Part shown: piece by piece, positions 9,058 through 17,897 of the stretch | Position numbering within the stretch: position 1 is the stretch's first letter | Layout of the letters: each line of letters starts with the position of its first letter | DNA from: Ralstonia sp. A12 | GTDB lineage: Bacteria > Pseudomonadota > Gammaproteobacteria > Burkholderiales > Burkholderiaceae | NCBI RefSeq assembly: GCF_000801955.1 | Contig: NZ_JSZO01000007.1 | Location: 186,001 to 250,000, forward strand | Length of the DNA stretch: 64,000 bases | Direction: 5' to 3' | The notes under the pieces: generated by a model | The model's database searches: none | What the model was told of the DNA's origin: nothing | What the model saw: only the letters and a program-made list of their open reading frames with translations | Position numbers and translations under genes: made by a program

Positions 9058-10155
9058 TTAGTAGCTCATCACGCGCCGATACCACTCGTGGAAGTGCTGC
9101 ATGCCGTCTTCCATGGGCGACTGGTAGGGGCCGACTTCGCTGACGCCGCGCTTCATCAGCGCCAGGCGTCCGGCGTCCATGCGCTCTGCAATCTCGTCGT
9201 CCTCGATGCAGGTTTCCATGTAGGCGGCGCGCTCGGCCTCGACGAACTCGCGCTCGAACAGGACGATCTCTTCCGGGTAGTAAAACTCCACAACGTTGCG
9301 CGTCTTGGTCGGGCCCAGCGGATGCAGCGTCGAGACCACCAGCACGTTCGGGTACCACTCGACCATCACGTTCGGGTAGTACGTGAGCCACACCGCGCCG
9401 TACTTGGGCATCTCGCCGTTGTTGAAGCGCAGGACGGCATCGTGCCACTTCTGGTACGCCGGCGTGCCCGGTTTGCGCAAATTGGCGTGGATGCCGACCG
9501 TCTGCACGCTGTGCCACTCGCCGAATTCCCATTCCAGGTCGTCACACGAGACGAACTGGCCGAGGCCTGGGTGGAAGGGCACGACGTGGTAGTCCTCGAG
9601 GTATACCTCGATGAAGGTCTTCCAGTTGTAGTTGCAGTCGTGCACCTCGACGTGGTCGAGCATGTAGCCGGAGAAGTCGAGATCGCGCGCCACGCCCAGG
9701 CGGGCGAGGTCTTCGCGCACGTCGCGCTTGCCCTCGAACAGCAGGCCGTTCCAGTTCTGCAGCGGCGAGCGCGACAAGTGCGCGCACGGCTGCTTCTCGA
9801 AGTGCGGCGCGCCCAGCAGGTCACCCTTGAGGTCGTACGTCCAGCGATGCAGCGGGCAGACGATGTTCTGGGCATTGCCGCGCCCATTGAGCATGATTGC
9901 CTGCCGATGCCGGCACACGTTGGAGAGCAGTTCGACGCCGTTCGGATTGCGCACCAGCACGCGGCCTTCGGCCTCGGCGGCAAGCGTGTGATAGTCGCCA
10001 ACCTCGGGGACCATCAGTTCATGGCCGACGTAACCGGGGCCATGCTTGAACAGACGTTCGATTTCTGTTTGATACAGCGCCTCGTCAAAGTAAGCAGAGA
10101 CGGGCAGCTGGGTTTCAGACGGCACTAGCTTGAGTGCAGCGCTGAGATTGGACAT
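9058..10155 (-). CDS. Rieske-type aromatic ring-hydroxylating oxygenase, alpha-subunit-like
   Basis: Two-domain non-heme iron oxygenase subunit, 365 residues from the chosen start. The Rieske [2Fe-2S] site is complete: C81-x-H83 and C100-x2-H103 (CRHR and CPLHRW). The mononuclear iron site shows H190 and H195 in EDYHVVPFHPGL. Enzymes of this group hydroxylate or demethylate aromatic or amine substrates with electrons from a partner reductase; no reductase, ferredoxin or beta subunit gene is adjacent, so the partner must be elsewhere. The ATG at 10155 follows GGGAGTGGGG; 14 extra codons upstream are in frame but unlikely. Two tandem AT-rich palindromes lie 46-69 bp upstream. Substrate unknown. 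Confidence 0.88.
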   Translation of the reverse strand: MSNLSAALKLVPSETQLPVSAYFDEALYQTEIERLFKHGPGYVGHELMVPEVGDYHTLAAEAEGRVLVRNPNGVELLSNVCRHRQAIMLNGRGNAQNIVCPLHRWTYDLKGDLLGAPHFEKQPCAHLSRSPLQNWNGLLFEGKRDVREDLARLGVARDLDFSGYMLDHVEVHDCNYNWKTFIEVYLEDYHVVPFHPGLGQFVSCDDLEWEFGEWHSVQTVGIHANLRKPGTPAYQKWHDAVLRFNNGEMPKYGAVWLTYYPNVMVEWYPNVLVVSTLHPLGPTKTRNVVEFYYPEEIVLFEREFVEAERAAYMETCIEDDEIAERMDAGRLALMKRGVSEVGPYQSPMEDGMQHFHEWYRRVMSY

Positions 10156-10200
10156 TATCCCCACTCCCAATAACGGTGAAAGTAGTGAACAACCCAACCA

Positions 10201-10224
10201 TCGAAAAATTCGACGAAAAATTCG
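10201..10224. promoter_or_regulatory. Tandem CGAAAAATTCG elements upstream of the Rieske gene
   Basis: Two adjacent copies of CGAAAAATTCGA, each a near-palindrome (CGAA-AAA-TTCG), repeated with a 12-bp period. They lie 46-69 bp before the Rieske gene start, in a GC-rich genome where such AT-rich symmetry is rare. Possible operator. Confidence 0.4.
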
Positions 10225-10257
10225 ATTTGGGACAGGACGCCATCGGCAGGTGGCCTA

Positions 10258-10336
10258 GGGTCTGTTGAGATAGGAAACGAGCGCCTGCTGGCCCCCGCTT
10301 GGGCCTGCGACCATACGTTTTTGGGCCAACAGACCC
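10258..10336. repeat. Inverted repeat GGGTCTGTTG ... CAACAGACCC
   Basis: Perfect 10-bp arms at 10258-10267 and 10327-10336 enclose 59 bp that itself contains a GGCCC/GGGCC hairpin. No coding content. It could be the ends of a decayed miniature element or a structured leader. Confidence 0.5.
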
Positions 10337-10542
10337 AAACCATCGTACGGAACGGCATGCGCCGGCCCGGCCTTTGGAGGAAAGGGGGCGATTGTACCCC
10401 AGGGGATTTGATAAGTCCCTGATTTTCGGCATCTTTCGGCCGCCAGTCAGAGGGTTGTCAGCCGGATGAACCCGCTGCACATGACCGCAAACCGCTGCCC
10501 GGCGCCTTGCGTGATGTGCGCAGAACGCACGCGGAATTGCCG

Positions 10543-10548
10543 TAAAAT
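10543..10548 (+). promoter_or_regulatory. -10 element (TAAAAT) for xseB-ispA-dxs
   Basis: TAAAAT within the 14-mer ATTGCCGTAAAATG (10536-10549), 33 bp before the xseB start; the same 14-mer occurs upstream of msbA (52478-52491). No convincing -35. Confidence 0.4.
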
Positions 10549-10580
10549 GTCAGATTGTCCTTTTCTGATTCGCAACCGGC

Positions 10581-10868
10581 ATGCCCCGTGCCCCTGGCGT
10601 TGCTTCAAGCGACGCGTCCGCCTCCCCATCCGCCACGCCGGCTTCTTATGAAGCGGCCATGGCCGAACTCGAAACCCTCGTTGCCAGCATGGAATCGGGG
10701 GAACTGCCGCTGGAGGCCTCACTTGCGGCGTATCGCCGCGGGGCCGAGCTGGTCAAGTATTGCCAGCAGGTGCTGGAACGCGTCGAGCAGCAGGTTCGCG
10801 TGCTTGACGGCGAGGCCCTGAAACCGTTGTCCGACGACAGCAACACGAACGAGCAGGGCGACGCATGA
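10581..10868 (+). CDS. xseB: Exodeoxyribonuclease VII small subunit
   Basis: Small subunit (95 residues) of exonuclease VII, which degrades single-stranded DNA from both ends with XseA. The family core is visible from about residue 23: [20 protein letters not shown] followed by [20 protein letters not shown]. An Ala/Ser/Pro-rich N-terminal tail of about 20 residues precedes it. Its last codons overlap the ispA start by 4 bp (ATGA), so the two are translationally coupled; xseB-ispA-dxs is a widely conserved operon. Confidence 0.93.
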   Translation: MPRAPGVASSDASASPSATPASYEAAMAELETLVASMESGELPLEASLAAYRRGAELVKYCQQVLERVEQQVRVLDGEALKPLSDDSNTNEQGDA

Positions 10869-11764
10869 GCGATTTCGCCCAATGGATGACGTCCGTGGTC
10901 GCACGGACGGAAACCGCGCTGGAGCGCGCCCTGCCGGTCGAAACCGTGGTGCCGCAACGCCTGCACGCCGCCATGCGCTACGCCACGCTGGGCGCCGGCA
11001 AGCGCGTGCGCCCGCTGCTGGCCCATGCCGCCGGTGCACTGGGCGAGGCATCGCCCGAAGCACTCGATGGCGTGAGCTGCGCGGTGGAGATGATCCACGC
11101 CTATTCGCTGGTGCACGACGACATGCCTTGCATGGACGACGACGACTTGCGCCGTGGCCGCCCCACCGTGCATCGCGCCTATGATGAAGCGACGGCGCTG
11201 CTGGTGGGTGATGCGCTGCAGACACAGGCTTTTATCGTCCTGGCTGAATTGGGCTCGGTGAGCCCGGCGACCCGCGCGGTGCTGGTAGGTGAGTTGGCGC
11301 GTGCATCCGGTTCGCTGGGTATGGCGGGTGGCCAGGCGATCGATCTGCAGAGTGTCGGCATTGCGCTGTCGCAAGACGAACTGGAAGCGATGCACCGCAT
11401 GAAGACTGGTGCGCTGCTGCGCGCGAGCCTGCGTATGGGCGCGCTGTGTGCTGAGGTGAATGCCGAGGCTCTGGAGCAGGTGGATGCCTATGCGAGTGCC
11501 GTTGGCCTGGCGTTCCAGGTGGTTGACGACATCCTCGACGTGACGGCCGATACCGCCACGCTGGGCAAGACCGCCGGCAAGGACGAGGCCAACGACAAGC
11601 CGACCTACGTGTCCATCCTCGGGTTGGACAAGGCCCGGGCGCTCGCCGACGAGCTGCACGCCGCAGCGGGTGCGGCGGTTGCACAGCTTGCCCTAGCATT
11701 GGGCGAAGCACGCACTGTCCGGTTGGTCGAGATGGCCGACCTGATCGTGCGGCGTGGCCACTGA
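10865..11764 (+). CDS. ispA: Farnesyl diphosphate synthase (polyprenyl synthetase)
   Basis: Condenses isopentenyl diphosphate with DMAPP/GPP to give farnesyl diphosphate; cytoplasmic, 299 residues. The first Asp-rich motif is [10 protein letters not shown] (from residue 85), the second is [11 protein letters not shown] (near 217). The CHH-like region before the first motif ([14 protein letters not shown]) is typical of the bacterial short-chain type. It overlaps xseB by 4 bp and is followed 56 bp later by dxs, which feeds the same isoprenoid pathway. Confidence 0.95.
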   Translation: MSDFAQWMTSVVARTETALERALPVETVVPQRLHAAMRYATLGAGKRVRPLLAHAAGALGEASPEALDGVSCAVEMIHAYSLVHDDMPCMDDDDLRRGRPTVHRAYDEATALLVGDALQTQAFIVLAELGSVSPATRAVLVGELARASGSLGMAGGQAIDLQSVGIALSQDELEAMHRMKTGALLRASLRMGALCAEVNAEALEQVDAYASAVGLAFQVVDDILDVTADTATLGKTAGKDEANDKPTYVSILGLDKARALADELHAAAGAAVAQLALALGEARTVRLVEMADLIVRRGH

Positions 11765-11820
11765 ACAACATTGCGTTGGGAATAGAGCCCAACGCCAAAA
11801 CGCCTGAGCGGCGGTCCCAC

Positions 11821-13731
11821 ATGACGTACGAACTTCTCAACACCATCGACGATCCGGCCGACCTGCGCCGACTGGACCGCCGCCAGCTCGGCCCCCTGGC
11901 CAGCGAGCTGCGCGCCTTCGTGCTCGATTCCGTCTCGCAGACGGGCGGCCACCTGTCGTCGAACCTGGGCACGGTCGAGCTGACCATCGCGCTGCACTAT
12001 GTCTTCAACACGCCCGAAGACCGCATCGTGTGGGATGTCGGCCACCAGAGCTATCCGCACAAGATCCTCACCGGCCGCCGCGAGCAGATGGGGTCGCTGC
12101 GCCAGTTGGATGGCATTTCCGGCTTCCCGCGTCGCAGCGAGAGCCCATATGACACGTTTGGCACGGCGCACTCGTCCACGTCGATTTCCGCGGCGCTGGG
12201 CATGGCCCTGGGCGCCAAGACCAACGGTGAAGACCGCGTCGCCATTGCCGTGATCGGCGATGGTGCCATGACCGCAGGCATGGCTTTCGAAGCCATGAAC
12301 AACGCGGGCATCTACAAGAATCTGCCGTTGTTGGTGGTGCTCAACGACAACGACATGTCGATCTCGCCGCCGGTGGGGGCGCTGAATCGTTACTTTGCGC
12401 GCTTGATGAGCGGGCAGTTCTACGCCGCTACCAAGAAGGGCGTGGAGAAGCTGCTGTCGGTGGCGCCGCCGGTGCTCGAGTTCGCCAAGCGTTTCGAAGA
12501 GCACGCCAAGGGCATGCTGGTGCCGGCCACGATGTTTGAGGAGTTCGGCTTCAACTACATCGGCCCGATTGACGGACACGATCTCGAATCGCTGGTGCCG
12601 ACGCTGCAGAACATCCGCCGGCGTGCGCTGGAAGGCGGTGGCCCGCAGTTCCTGCACGTGGTCACCAAGAAGGGCCAGGGCTACAAGCTGGCCGAGGCCG
12701 ACCCGATCCTCTATCACGGCCCCGGCAAGTTCAATCCGCAAGAGGGCATCAAGCCCGCTGCGCGCCCGGCGAAGGTGACGTACACGCAGGTGTTTGGCAA
12801 CTGGCTGTGCGACATGGCTGCGGCCGACAAGCGTCTGGTCGGTATCACGCCCGCCATGCGTGAAGGCTCGGGCATGGTGGAGTTCGAGCAGCGTTTCCCG
12901 GATCGTTACTACGACGTGGGCATTGCCGAGCAGCACGCTGTCACGTTTGCCGCCGGCCTGGCGTGTGAGGGTCTGAAGCCCGTCGTCGCCATCTACTCGA
13001 CGTTCCTGCAGCGCGGCTATGACCAGTTGATCCACGATGTGGCGCTGCAGAATCTGCCGGTGGTGTTTGCGCTAGATCGTGCTGGCTTAGTCGGAGCGGA
13101 CGGTGCGACGCACGCCGGTGCATACGATATTGCGTACCTGCGCTGCATCCCGAACATGATGGTGATGACGCCCGCGGACGAGAACGAATGCCGCCAGCTT
13201 CTGAGCACAGCCTTCGCGCAGGATTGCCCGACGGCGGTGCGCTATCCGCGTGGTGCCGGCACGGGTGTGGTGGTGCAGCCGACGCTGGAGCCGTTGCCCT
13301 TGGGCAAGGCCGAAGTGCGTCGCACGTCAACGGCCCCGGTGGGCCAGCGTGTAGCGATCCTGGCATTCGGCTCGATGGTTGCTCCGGCTGCGGCCGCTGC
13401 GGAGCGTCTGGACGCTACGGTCGTCAACATGCGCTTCGTTAAGCCGCTGGATGTGGCGTGTGTGCTGGAGATGGCGCGTACGCACGACTACGTGGTCACG
13501 GTGGAAGAGGGCTGCGTGATGGGCGGTGCTGGTAGTGCCTGCGTGGAAGCGTTGGTCGCGGCCGGTGTCGCAACGCCTGTGCTGCAACTGGGCTTGCCCG
13601 ACCGCTTTGTCGATCACGGAGACCACGCTGCGCTGCTGACGCAATGCGGGCTCGATGCCAACGGCATCCTCGCGTCCATTCGCGAGCGCTTCGACGTACA
13701 GCCGCGCGCCGCCGCGCCGCGTGTGGCCTAA
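11821..13731 (+). CDS. dxs: 1-deoxy-D-xylulose-5-phosphate synthase
   Basis: Thiamine-diphosphate enzyme making DXP from pyruvate and glyceraldehyde 3-phosphate, the entry step of the MEP isoprenoid pathway and a precursor for thiamine and pyridoxal. 636 residues, full length. Family signatures: [14 protein letters not shown], the cofactor motif [16 protein letters not shown], and the transketolase pyrimidine-domain segment [17 protein letters not shown]. The start is [12 protein letters not shown] at 11821; 15 in-frame upstream codons lack family similarity. Last gene of the xseB-ispA-dxs operon; a hairpin with a short T-run follows. Confidence 0.97.
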   Translation: MTYELLNTIDDPADLRRLDRRQLGPLASELRAFVLDSVSQTGGHLSSNLGTVELTIALHYVFNTPEDRIVWDVGHQSYPHKILTGRREQMGSLRQLDGISGFPRRSESPYDTFGTAHSSTSISAALGMALGAKTNGEDRVAIAVIGDGAMTAGMAFEAMNNAGIYKNLPLLVVLNDNDMSISPPVGALNRYFARLMSGQFYAATKKGVEKLLSVAPPVLEFAKRFEEHAKGMLVPATMFEEFGFNYIGPIDGHDLESLVPTLQNIRRRALEGGGPQFLHVVTKKGQGYKLAEADPILYHGPGKFNPQEGIKPAARPAKVTYTQVFGNWLCDMAAADKRLVGITPAMREGSGMVEFEQRFPDRYYDVGIAEQHAVTFAAGLACEGLKPVVAIYSTFLQRGYDQLIHDVALQNLPVVFALDRAGLVGADGATHAGAYDIAYLRCIPNMMVMTPADENECRQLLSTAFAQDCPTAVRYPRGAGTGVVVQPTLEPLPLGKAEVRRTSTAPVGQRVAILAFGSMVAPAAAAAERLDATVVNMRFVKPLDVACVLEMARTHDYVVTVEEGCVMGGAGSACVEALVAAGVATPVLQLGLPDRFVDHGDHAALLTQCGLDANGILASIRERFDVQPRAAAPRVA

Positions 13732-13761
13732 AGCACTTTTAGTAATAGGCAGAATCAATCA

Positions 13762-13783
13762 CCCGCATTGCATCTGCGGGTTT
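13762..13783 (+). terminator. Probable terminator after dxs
   Basis: CCCGCA / TGCGGG stem with a 7-nt loop, followed by TTTGAGTAGTT, 30 nt after the dxs stop. Confidence 0.55.
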
Positions 13784-13804
13784 GAGTAGTTGACTGCAGA
13801 GGTA

Positions 13805-13845
13805 GGAAATTTCCCTTACACTCCGCCAGTCCAATTTGTAAATTG
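13805..13845. promoter_or_regulatory. Palindromes upstream of folE2
   Basis: Two AT-rich symmetric elements: GGAAATTTCC at 13805-13814 and CAATTTGTAAATTG at 13832-13845, 130-170 bp before the folE2 start. They are candidate operators; FolE2 genes are often zinc-regulated, but neither element matches a Zur consensus well enough to assign. Confidence 0.35.
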
Positions 13846-13974
13846 TGTGCGCAGTCGCGGGATGGGTTGATTCGATCACTTGAGGGGTGGTCTCGGTCAG
13901 TCAGGTTCCGCGGTTTCACACTCGTTGCGTACCGGCCGACTGCGATGGCCGGGCGACCGTAAAGGAAACCGATC

Positions 13975-14778
13975 ATGAACGATATGAACCCGGCTTTTGC
14001 GATGCCGGATGTGCAGGCCAGCCACGACACCCGTCAGATCCCGATCCAACGCGTGGGCGTGCGTGGTGTGCGTTACCCGATGTCGCTGCAGACCCCGTCG
14101 GGCGTGCAGAACACCGTCGGCACCTACAACCTCGATGTGCACCTGCCTGCCGACCAAAAGGGCACGCACATGTCGCGCTTCGTCGCGCTGCTTGAAGAAG
14201 AGCGTGAGCCGCTGAATCTGGCGCAATTCCAGCTGCTGCTGGAAAAGATGCTGGAGAAGCTCGAAGCCGACGCCGGCCGCATCGAAGTCCACTTCCCGTA
14301 TTTCGTCAGCAAGACAGCCCCGGTGTCGGGTGTGCAGTCGCTGATGGACTACGAAGTGACGATGATCGGCGAAGTGCGCGACGGCCACACCAAGGTCCGC
14401 GTCAAGGCGCTGGTGCCCGTGACGAGCCTGTGCCCGTGCTCGAAGAAGATCTCGCAGTACGGCGCGCACAACCAGCGCTCGCACATCACGATCGACGCTG
14501 AGCTGGCTGCTGACACGCCGGTCGAGTCGCTGATTCGCATGGCCGAAGAAGAAGCTTCGTGCGAACTGTGGGGCCTGCTCAAGCGTCCGGACGAGAAGTT
14601 CGTGACCGAGCGTGCATACGAAAACCCGAAGTTCGTGGAAGACCTGGTGCGCGACATCGCCATGCGCCTGAACCAGGACGACCGCATCGTCGCCTACACG
14701 CTGGAAGCCGAGAACTTCGAGTCGATCCACAACCACAGCGCGTATGCGCTGATCGAGCGCGACAAGCGCCTCGACTGA
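13975..14778 (+). CDS. folE2: GTP cyclohydrolase IB (FolE2)
   Basis: Converts GTP to 7,8-dihydroneopterin triphosphate, the first step of tetrahydrofolate and queuosine synthesis. FolE2 is the alternative, zinc-independent enzyme. 267 residues. The family signatures [21 protein letters not shown] (Cys near 153 and 155, part of the active site), [10 protein letters not shown] and [11 protein letters not shown] are present. GGAAACCG precedes the ATG. It is alone on its strand, with dxs and a terminator before and a large folded repeat plus a bidirectional terminator after. No folE1 is in the window, so whether it is the only enzyme is unknown. Confidence 0.95.
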   Translation: MNDMNPAFAMPDVQASHDTRQIPIQRVGVRGVRYPMSLQTPSGVQNTVGTYNLDVHLPADQKGTHMSRFVALLEEEREPLNLAQFQLLLEKMLEKLEADAGRIEVHFPYFVSKTAPVSGVQSLMDYEVTMIGEVRDGHTKVRVKALVPVTSLCPCSKKISQYGAHNQRSHITIDAELAADTPVESLIRMAEEEASCELWGLLKRPDEKFVTERAYENPKFVEDLVRDIAMRLNQDDRIVAYTLEAENFESIHNHSAYALIERDKRLD

Positions 14779-14783
14779 GGAAA

Positions 14784-14892
14784 CGCCGCAAACCTACTGC
14801 GCGCGCCGATCTTGCTGCTGCGATGCTCACCGTACCCATGTACGGTTGCGCTTCTCGGACCAACCTCGACGCGCTCGCTACGGTTTGCGTCG
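14784..14892. repeat. Large imperfect inverted repeat between folE2 and tsaD
   Basis: About 109 bp folding on itself: the outer arms CGCCGCAAACCTACTGCGCG and CGCGCTCGCTACGGTTTGCG pair with few mismatches, and the centre has ACCGTAC / GTACGGT around a 4-nt loop. No coding potential. It looks like a mobile-type or REP-like intergenic repeat rather than a gene; confirmation needs genome-wide copies. Confidence 0.55.
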
Positions 14893-14899
14893 TTCCCTC

Positions 14900-14929
14900 A
14901 AAAAAACCGCTCAATTGAGCGGTTTTTTT
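14900..14929. terminator. Bidirectional terminator between folE2 and tsaD
   Basis: A perfect 16-bp palindrome (CCGCTCAATTGAGCGG, 14907-14922) flanked by seven A on the left and seven T on the right, so it works for both convergent genes. The tsaD stop codon lies inside the T-run. Confidence 0.93.
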
Positions 14930-15971
14930 ATGCCTGTCGGATACGAATGTCTTCGAGATCCCAGCGTGGTGTGACGCCGTAACCGTAGCCGTCCTGCACC
15001 TGCATCGGGTCGGCTTGCAGTCGCATGGCGCCGGCAAAGGCGATCATCGCGCCGTTGTCGGTGCAGAACTGCAGATCGGGGTAGTAGACGCGCAGGCCGC
15101 GCTTCTTGCCCTCGGCGTTCAGGCCTTCGCGCAACTGGCGGTTGGCGCCTACGCCGCCGGCCACGACGATGCGCTTCAAACCATGCTCGCGTGCGGCGCG
15201 CAGCGTCTTCTTGACGAGCACCTCGACGATGGCATCGACGAAGGCGCGGGCCAGGTCGGCGCGCGGCTGGTAGCAGGCCTCGCTGTCAGTCAGGTTGAGC
15301 TTACGCACCTGCGTGAGCACGGCAGTTTTGAGGCCCGCGAACGAGAAATCGAAATTGCCCGAATGCAGCATCGGACGAGGCAGGTCGAACACGCCCGGGT
15401 TGCCGAATTCAGCCAGACGCGAGACAGCCGGGCCACCGGGGTAGCCGAGGCCGAGCAGCTTGGCGGTCTTGTCAAAGGCTTCGCCGGCGGCGTCGTCCAG
15501 CGTCTCGCCGAGCAGCGTGTACTGACCAACCGCATCGACGCGCATCAACTGCGTATGCCCGCCCGATACCAGCAACGCCAGGAACGGAAACGCCGGACGC
15601 TCCGCTTCCAGCAGCGGAGAGAGCAAATGCCCCTCCAGGTGATGCACGCCTACCAGCGGCTTGCCCAGCGCAAACGCCAGCGCATTGGCTACCGAGGCAC
15701 CGACCAGCAGCGCGCCGGCCAGCCCCGGGCCTTTCGTATAAGCGATGGCGTCGATGTCCGCACGCGTGGCGCCAGCCTTGCCGAGAACCTCTTCCAGCAG
15801 CGGAATCACGCGGCGGATGTGATCGCGCGAGGCTAGCTCGGGCACCACGCCGCCGTACTCGCGGTGCATGGCGATCTGCGAATAGAGCGCGTGCGCGCGC
15901 AGGCCAGCCGCCGTGTCGTACAGGGCGACACCGGTTTCGTCACAGGAAGATTCGATGCCGAGGACCAGCAT
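14928..15971 (-). CDS. tsaD: tRNA N6-threonylcarbamoyladenosine transferase
   Basis: TsaD transfers the threonylcarbamoyl group to A37 of ANN-decoding tRNAs, acting with TsaB, TsaC and TsaE. 347 residues. The start [19 protein letters not shown] is the family N-terminus (ATPase fold). Metal-binding histidines are in [13 protein letters not shown] (HxxxH). The segments [10 protein letters not shown] and SGGHTQL are present. The open frame extends 15 codons upstream, but family alignment favours 15971; no Shine-Dalgarno sequence is visible on that strand. Divergent from the HI0933-type flavoprotein gene. Confidence 0.96.
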   Translation of the reverse strand: MLVLGIESSCDETGVALYDTAAGLRAHALYSQIAMHREYGGVVPELASRDHIRRVIPLLEEVLGKAGATRADIDAIAYTKGPGLAGALLVGASVANALAFALGKPLVGVHHLEGHLLSPLLEAERPAFPFLALLVSGGHTQLMRVDAVGQYTLLGETLDDAAGEAFDKTAKLLGLGYPGGPAVSRLAEFGNPGVFDLPRPMLHSGNFDFSFAGLKTAVLTQVRKLNLTDSEACYQPRADLARAFVDAIVEVLVKKTLRAAREHGLKRIVVAGGVGANRQLREGLNAEGKKRGLRVYYPDLQFCTDNGAMIAFAGAMRLQADPMQVQDGYGYGVTPRWDLEDIRIRQA

Positions 15972-16020
15972 GGCGTGTGAGGGAAGAAATCCGTAGGAAG
16001 GCGCCGAAGATAGCACAAGC

Positions 16021-16026
16021 TAAAAT
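16021..16026 (+). promoter_or_regulatory. -10 element (TAAAAT) for the flavoprotein gene
   Basis: TAAAAT followed by GCGC, 36 bp before the start at 16062, in the tsaD-flavoprotein divergent region. No clear -35. Confidence 0.4.
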
Positions 16027-16061
16027 GCGCGGTTTTCAAGCATAGAGGCGGCGCAACGATC

Positions 16062-17285
16062 ATGATGCGGTGCGATGTAGCGGTGATCGGCGCGGGCGCG
16101 GCCGGGATGATGTGCGCGGCGGTGGCGGGGCAGCGCGGCGCGCGCGTGGTACTGATCGACCACGCGACGAAGCTGGCCGAGAAGATCCGTATCTCCGGCG
16201 GCGGGCGCTGTAACTTCACCAACGTCAATGCGGCGCCGGGCAACTACCTGTCGAACAACCCGCATTTCTGCCGCTCGGCGTTGGCGCGGTACACGGCGCA
16301 GGATTTCATCAGCCTCGTCTCCAGCTACCGCATTCCGTATCACGAGAAGCACAAGGGCCAGCTCTTCTGCGACGACAGTGCGGAAGACATCATCCGCATG
16401 CTCGAAGCCGAGTGCGAGAAGGGCAACGTGATCTGGCGCGCCGGCTGCTCGATCGCCGAGGTCAGCAAGGACGACGAGGCCTACCGGCTGTCGACCAGCG
16501 CGGGCGAGATCGTTGCGAGCAAGCTGGTGATTGCCACGGGCGGTCTGTCCATCCCCAAGATCGGCGCGACGGATTTCGGGTATCGCATTGCGCGGCAGTT
16601 CGGGCTGAAGATTGTCGAGACGCATCCGGCACTGGTGCCGCTCACGTTCAACGCCGAGCATTGGGCGCCGTTCTCGGCGCTATCGGGTGTGTCGATGGAA
16701 GTGGATGTGGCGGTTGCGCAGCCAGCGGGCAAAGGCGGGCGGAAAGGTGGCGCCACGACCTTCCGCGAGGATTTGCTGCTCACGCACCGCGGGCTGTCTG
16801 GTCCGGGTGTGCTGCAGATTTCCAGTTTCTGGAATTCGGGCCAGCCGCTCACCATCGACCTGCTGCCGGACACCGACGCCGCGCAGTGGCTGTGCGACGA
16901 GAAGTCCGGCTCACGCAAGCAGCTCGGGACGGTGCTGGCGCAGCGCCTGCCGGAACGCGTCGCGCAGGCCTGGTGCGCTACACACGGCGCCAACCCGCAC
17001 GCGCCGATTGCCGAGATGCAGGACAAGCTGCTGCGCACGCTGGGCGGCGCGCTCAATCGCTGGGAACTGACGCCCTCCGGCAGCGAAGGCTATCGCAAGG
17101 CCGAAGTCACACGCGGCGGGGTCGACACGCGCGCACTGTCGTCGGCCACCATGGAGGCGCAATCTGCACCCGGCCTGTACTTCATCGGCGAGGTGGTCGA
17201 CGTGACGGGCTGGCTCGGCGGCTACAACTTCCAATGGGCATGGGCTTCGGCTGTTGCGGCAGGGGAGGCCGCAACAGCCCGCTGA
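16062..17285 (+). CDS. HI0933-type FAD-dependent oxidoreductase
   Basis: Flavoprotein of the HI0933/YhiN family, 407 residues, function not established. The N-terminal FAD fold is VAVIGAGAAGMM (from residue 7), and the family hallmark GGGRCNFTN is at residues 46-54. The C-terminal ITGWLGGYNFQWAW-like segment (here VTGWLGGYNFQWAW) completes the FAD site. In related genomes this neighbourhood often has rpsU between tsaD and yqeY; here this flavoprotein occupies the place and no rpsU frame is present. Confidence 0.9.
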   Translation: MMRCDVAVIGAGAAGMMCAAVAGQRGARVVLIDHATKLAEKIRISGGGRCNFTNVNAAPGNYLSNNPHFCRSALARYTAQDFISLVSSYRIPYHEKHKGQLFCDDSAEDIIRMLEAECEKGNVIWRAGCSIAEVSKDDEAYRLSTSAGEIVASKLVIATGGLSIPKIGATDFGYRIARQFGLKIVETHPALVPLTFNAEHWAPFSALSGVSMEVDVAVAQPAGKGGRKGGATTFREDLLLTHRGLSGPGVLQISSFWNSGQPLTIDLLPDTDAAQWLCDEKSGSRKQLGTVLAQRLPERVAQAWCATHGANPHAPIAEMQDKLLRTLGGALNRWELTPSGSEGYRKAEVTRGGVDTRALSSATMEAQSAPGLYFIGEVVDVTGWLGGYNFQWAWASAVAAGEAATAR

Positions 17286-17324
17286 CCCCCTACCGATCGG
17301 GCCAAGACCGTCTCGGTTCTGTGC

Positions 17325-17330
17325 TACGAT
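17325..17330 (+). promoter_or_regulatory. Extended -10 element before yqeY-dnaG
   Basis: TGC-TACGAT, an extended -10 without a clear -35. It lies upstream of the hairpin at 17356-17387, so a transcript from here would meet that hairpin before yqeY. Confidence 0.35.
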
Positions 17331-17355
17331 CAATGATCCACTTTTCCAAGTTTGC

Positions 17356-17387
17356 AACCCGCTGGGCCAGCCGCCCGAGCGGGTTTT
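17356..17387 (+). terminator. Terminator/attenuator-like hairpin in front of yqeY
   Basis: AACCCGCT-GGGC pairs with GCCC-G-AGCGGGTT (one bulge, 5-nt loop) and is followed by TTTTGCTGTTT. It ends 20 nt before the yqeY start. It may terminate the flavoprotein transcript or attenuate yqeY-dnaG-rpoD; E. coli has an attenuator upstream of dnaG in its equivalent operon. Confidence 0.6.
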
Positions 17388-17407
17388 GCTGTTTATCGGA
17401 GTTCGGA

Positions 17408-17857
17408 ATGTCATTGAAGGCACAGATCACGGAAGACATGAAGGCAGCCATGCGCGCCAAGGAAATGGATCGTCTCGGCACGATCCGCCTGCTGCAGGCC
17501 GCCATCAAACAGCGTGAGGTCGATGAGCGCATCGAGCTGGATGACGCTGCCGTGCTGGCCGTGGTCGACAAGATGATCAAGCAGCGCAAGGATTCCATCA
17601 CCGCGTTCCAGCAGGCCAACCGTGAGGATCTGGCCGCCAAGGAAGCTGCTGAAATCACCGTGCTGCAGGTCTACATGCCGGCGCAACTGTCGGACGCCGA
17701 GGTCGACGCCGCTGTGCGTGACGCCGTGGCCAAGGCCGGTGCCGCCGGCCCGCAGGACATGGGCAAGGTGATGGGCATCCTCAAGCCGGCCCTGGCTGGC
17801 CGCGCCGACATGACGCAAGTTTCGGCCCGCGTGAAGGCTGCCCTGTCCGGCGCCTGA
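17408..17857 (+). CDS. GatB/YqeY domain protein
   Basis: Small soluble protein (149 residues) of the YqeY family, related to the tail domain of amidotransferase GatB; suspected tRNA-related role, not proven. It begins MSLKAQITEDMKAAMRAKE, with family segments LGTIRLLQAAIKQREVDER, ITVLQVYMPAQL and GKVMGILKPALAGRADM. The true start is 17408; a much longer open frame upstream overlaps the flavoprotein gene and is not coding. 40 bp upstream of dnaG, in the usual yqeY-dnaG-rpoD order. Confidence 0.93.
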   Translation: MSLKAQITEDMKAAMRAKEMDRLGTIRLLQAAIKQREVDERIELDDAAVLAVVDKMIKQRKDSITAFQQANREDLAAKEAAEITVLQVYMPAQLSDAEVDAAVRDAVAKAGAAGPQDMGKVMGILKPALAGRADMTQVSARVKAALSGA

Positions 17858-17897
17858 GCCTCCTCAACCTCCTGCTTTACCAGAGGGCGCACCCCGC

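Larger units (their letters stand above)
10156..10580. other. Divergent intergenic region between the Rieske gene and xseB
   Basis: Gap of 425 bp without a credible gene. It holds the tandem CGAAAAATTCG elements, the GGGTCTGTTG inverted repeat, a GTGCG/CGCAC inverted repeat near 10516-10530 and a TAAAAT -10 element for xseB. A minus-strand open frame across it has no coding character. Confidence 0.6.

Noticed and set aside
10115-10480. 121-codon minus-strand frame in the Rieske upstream region
   Set aside because: It overlaps the Rieske N-terminus and repeat elements, and shows no family or start signal.
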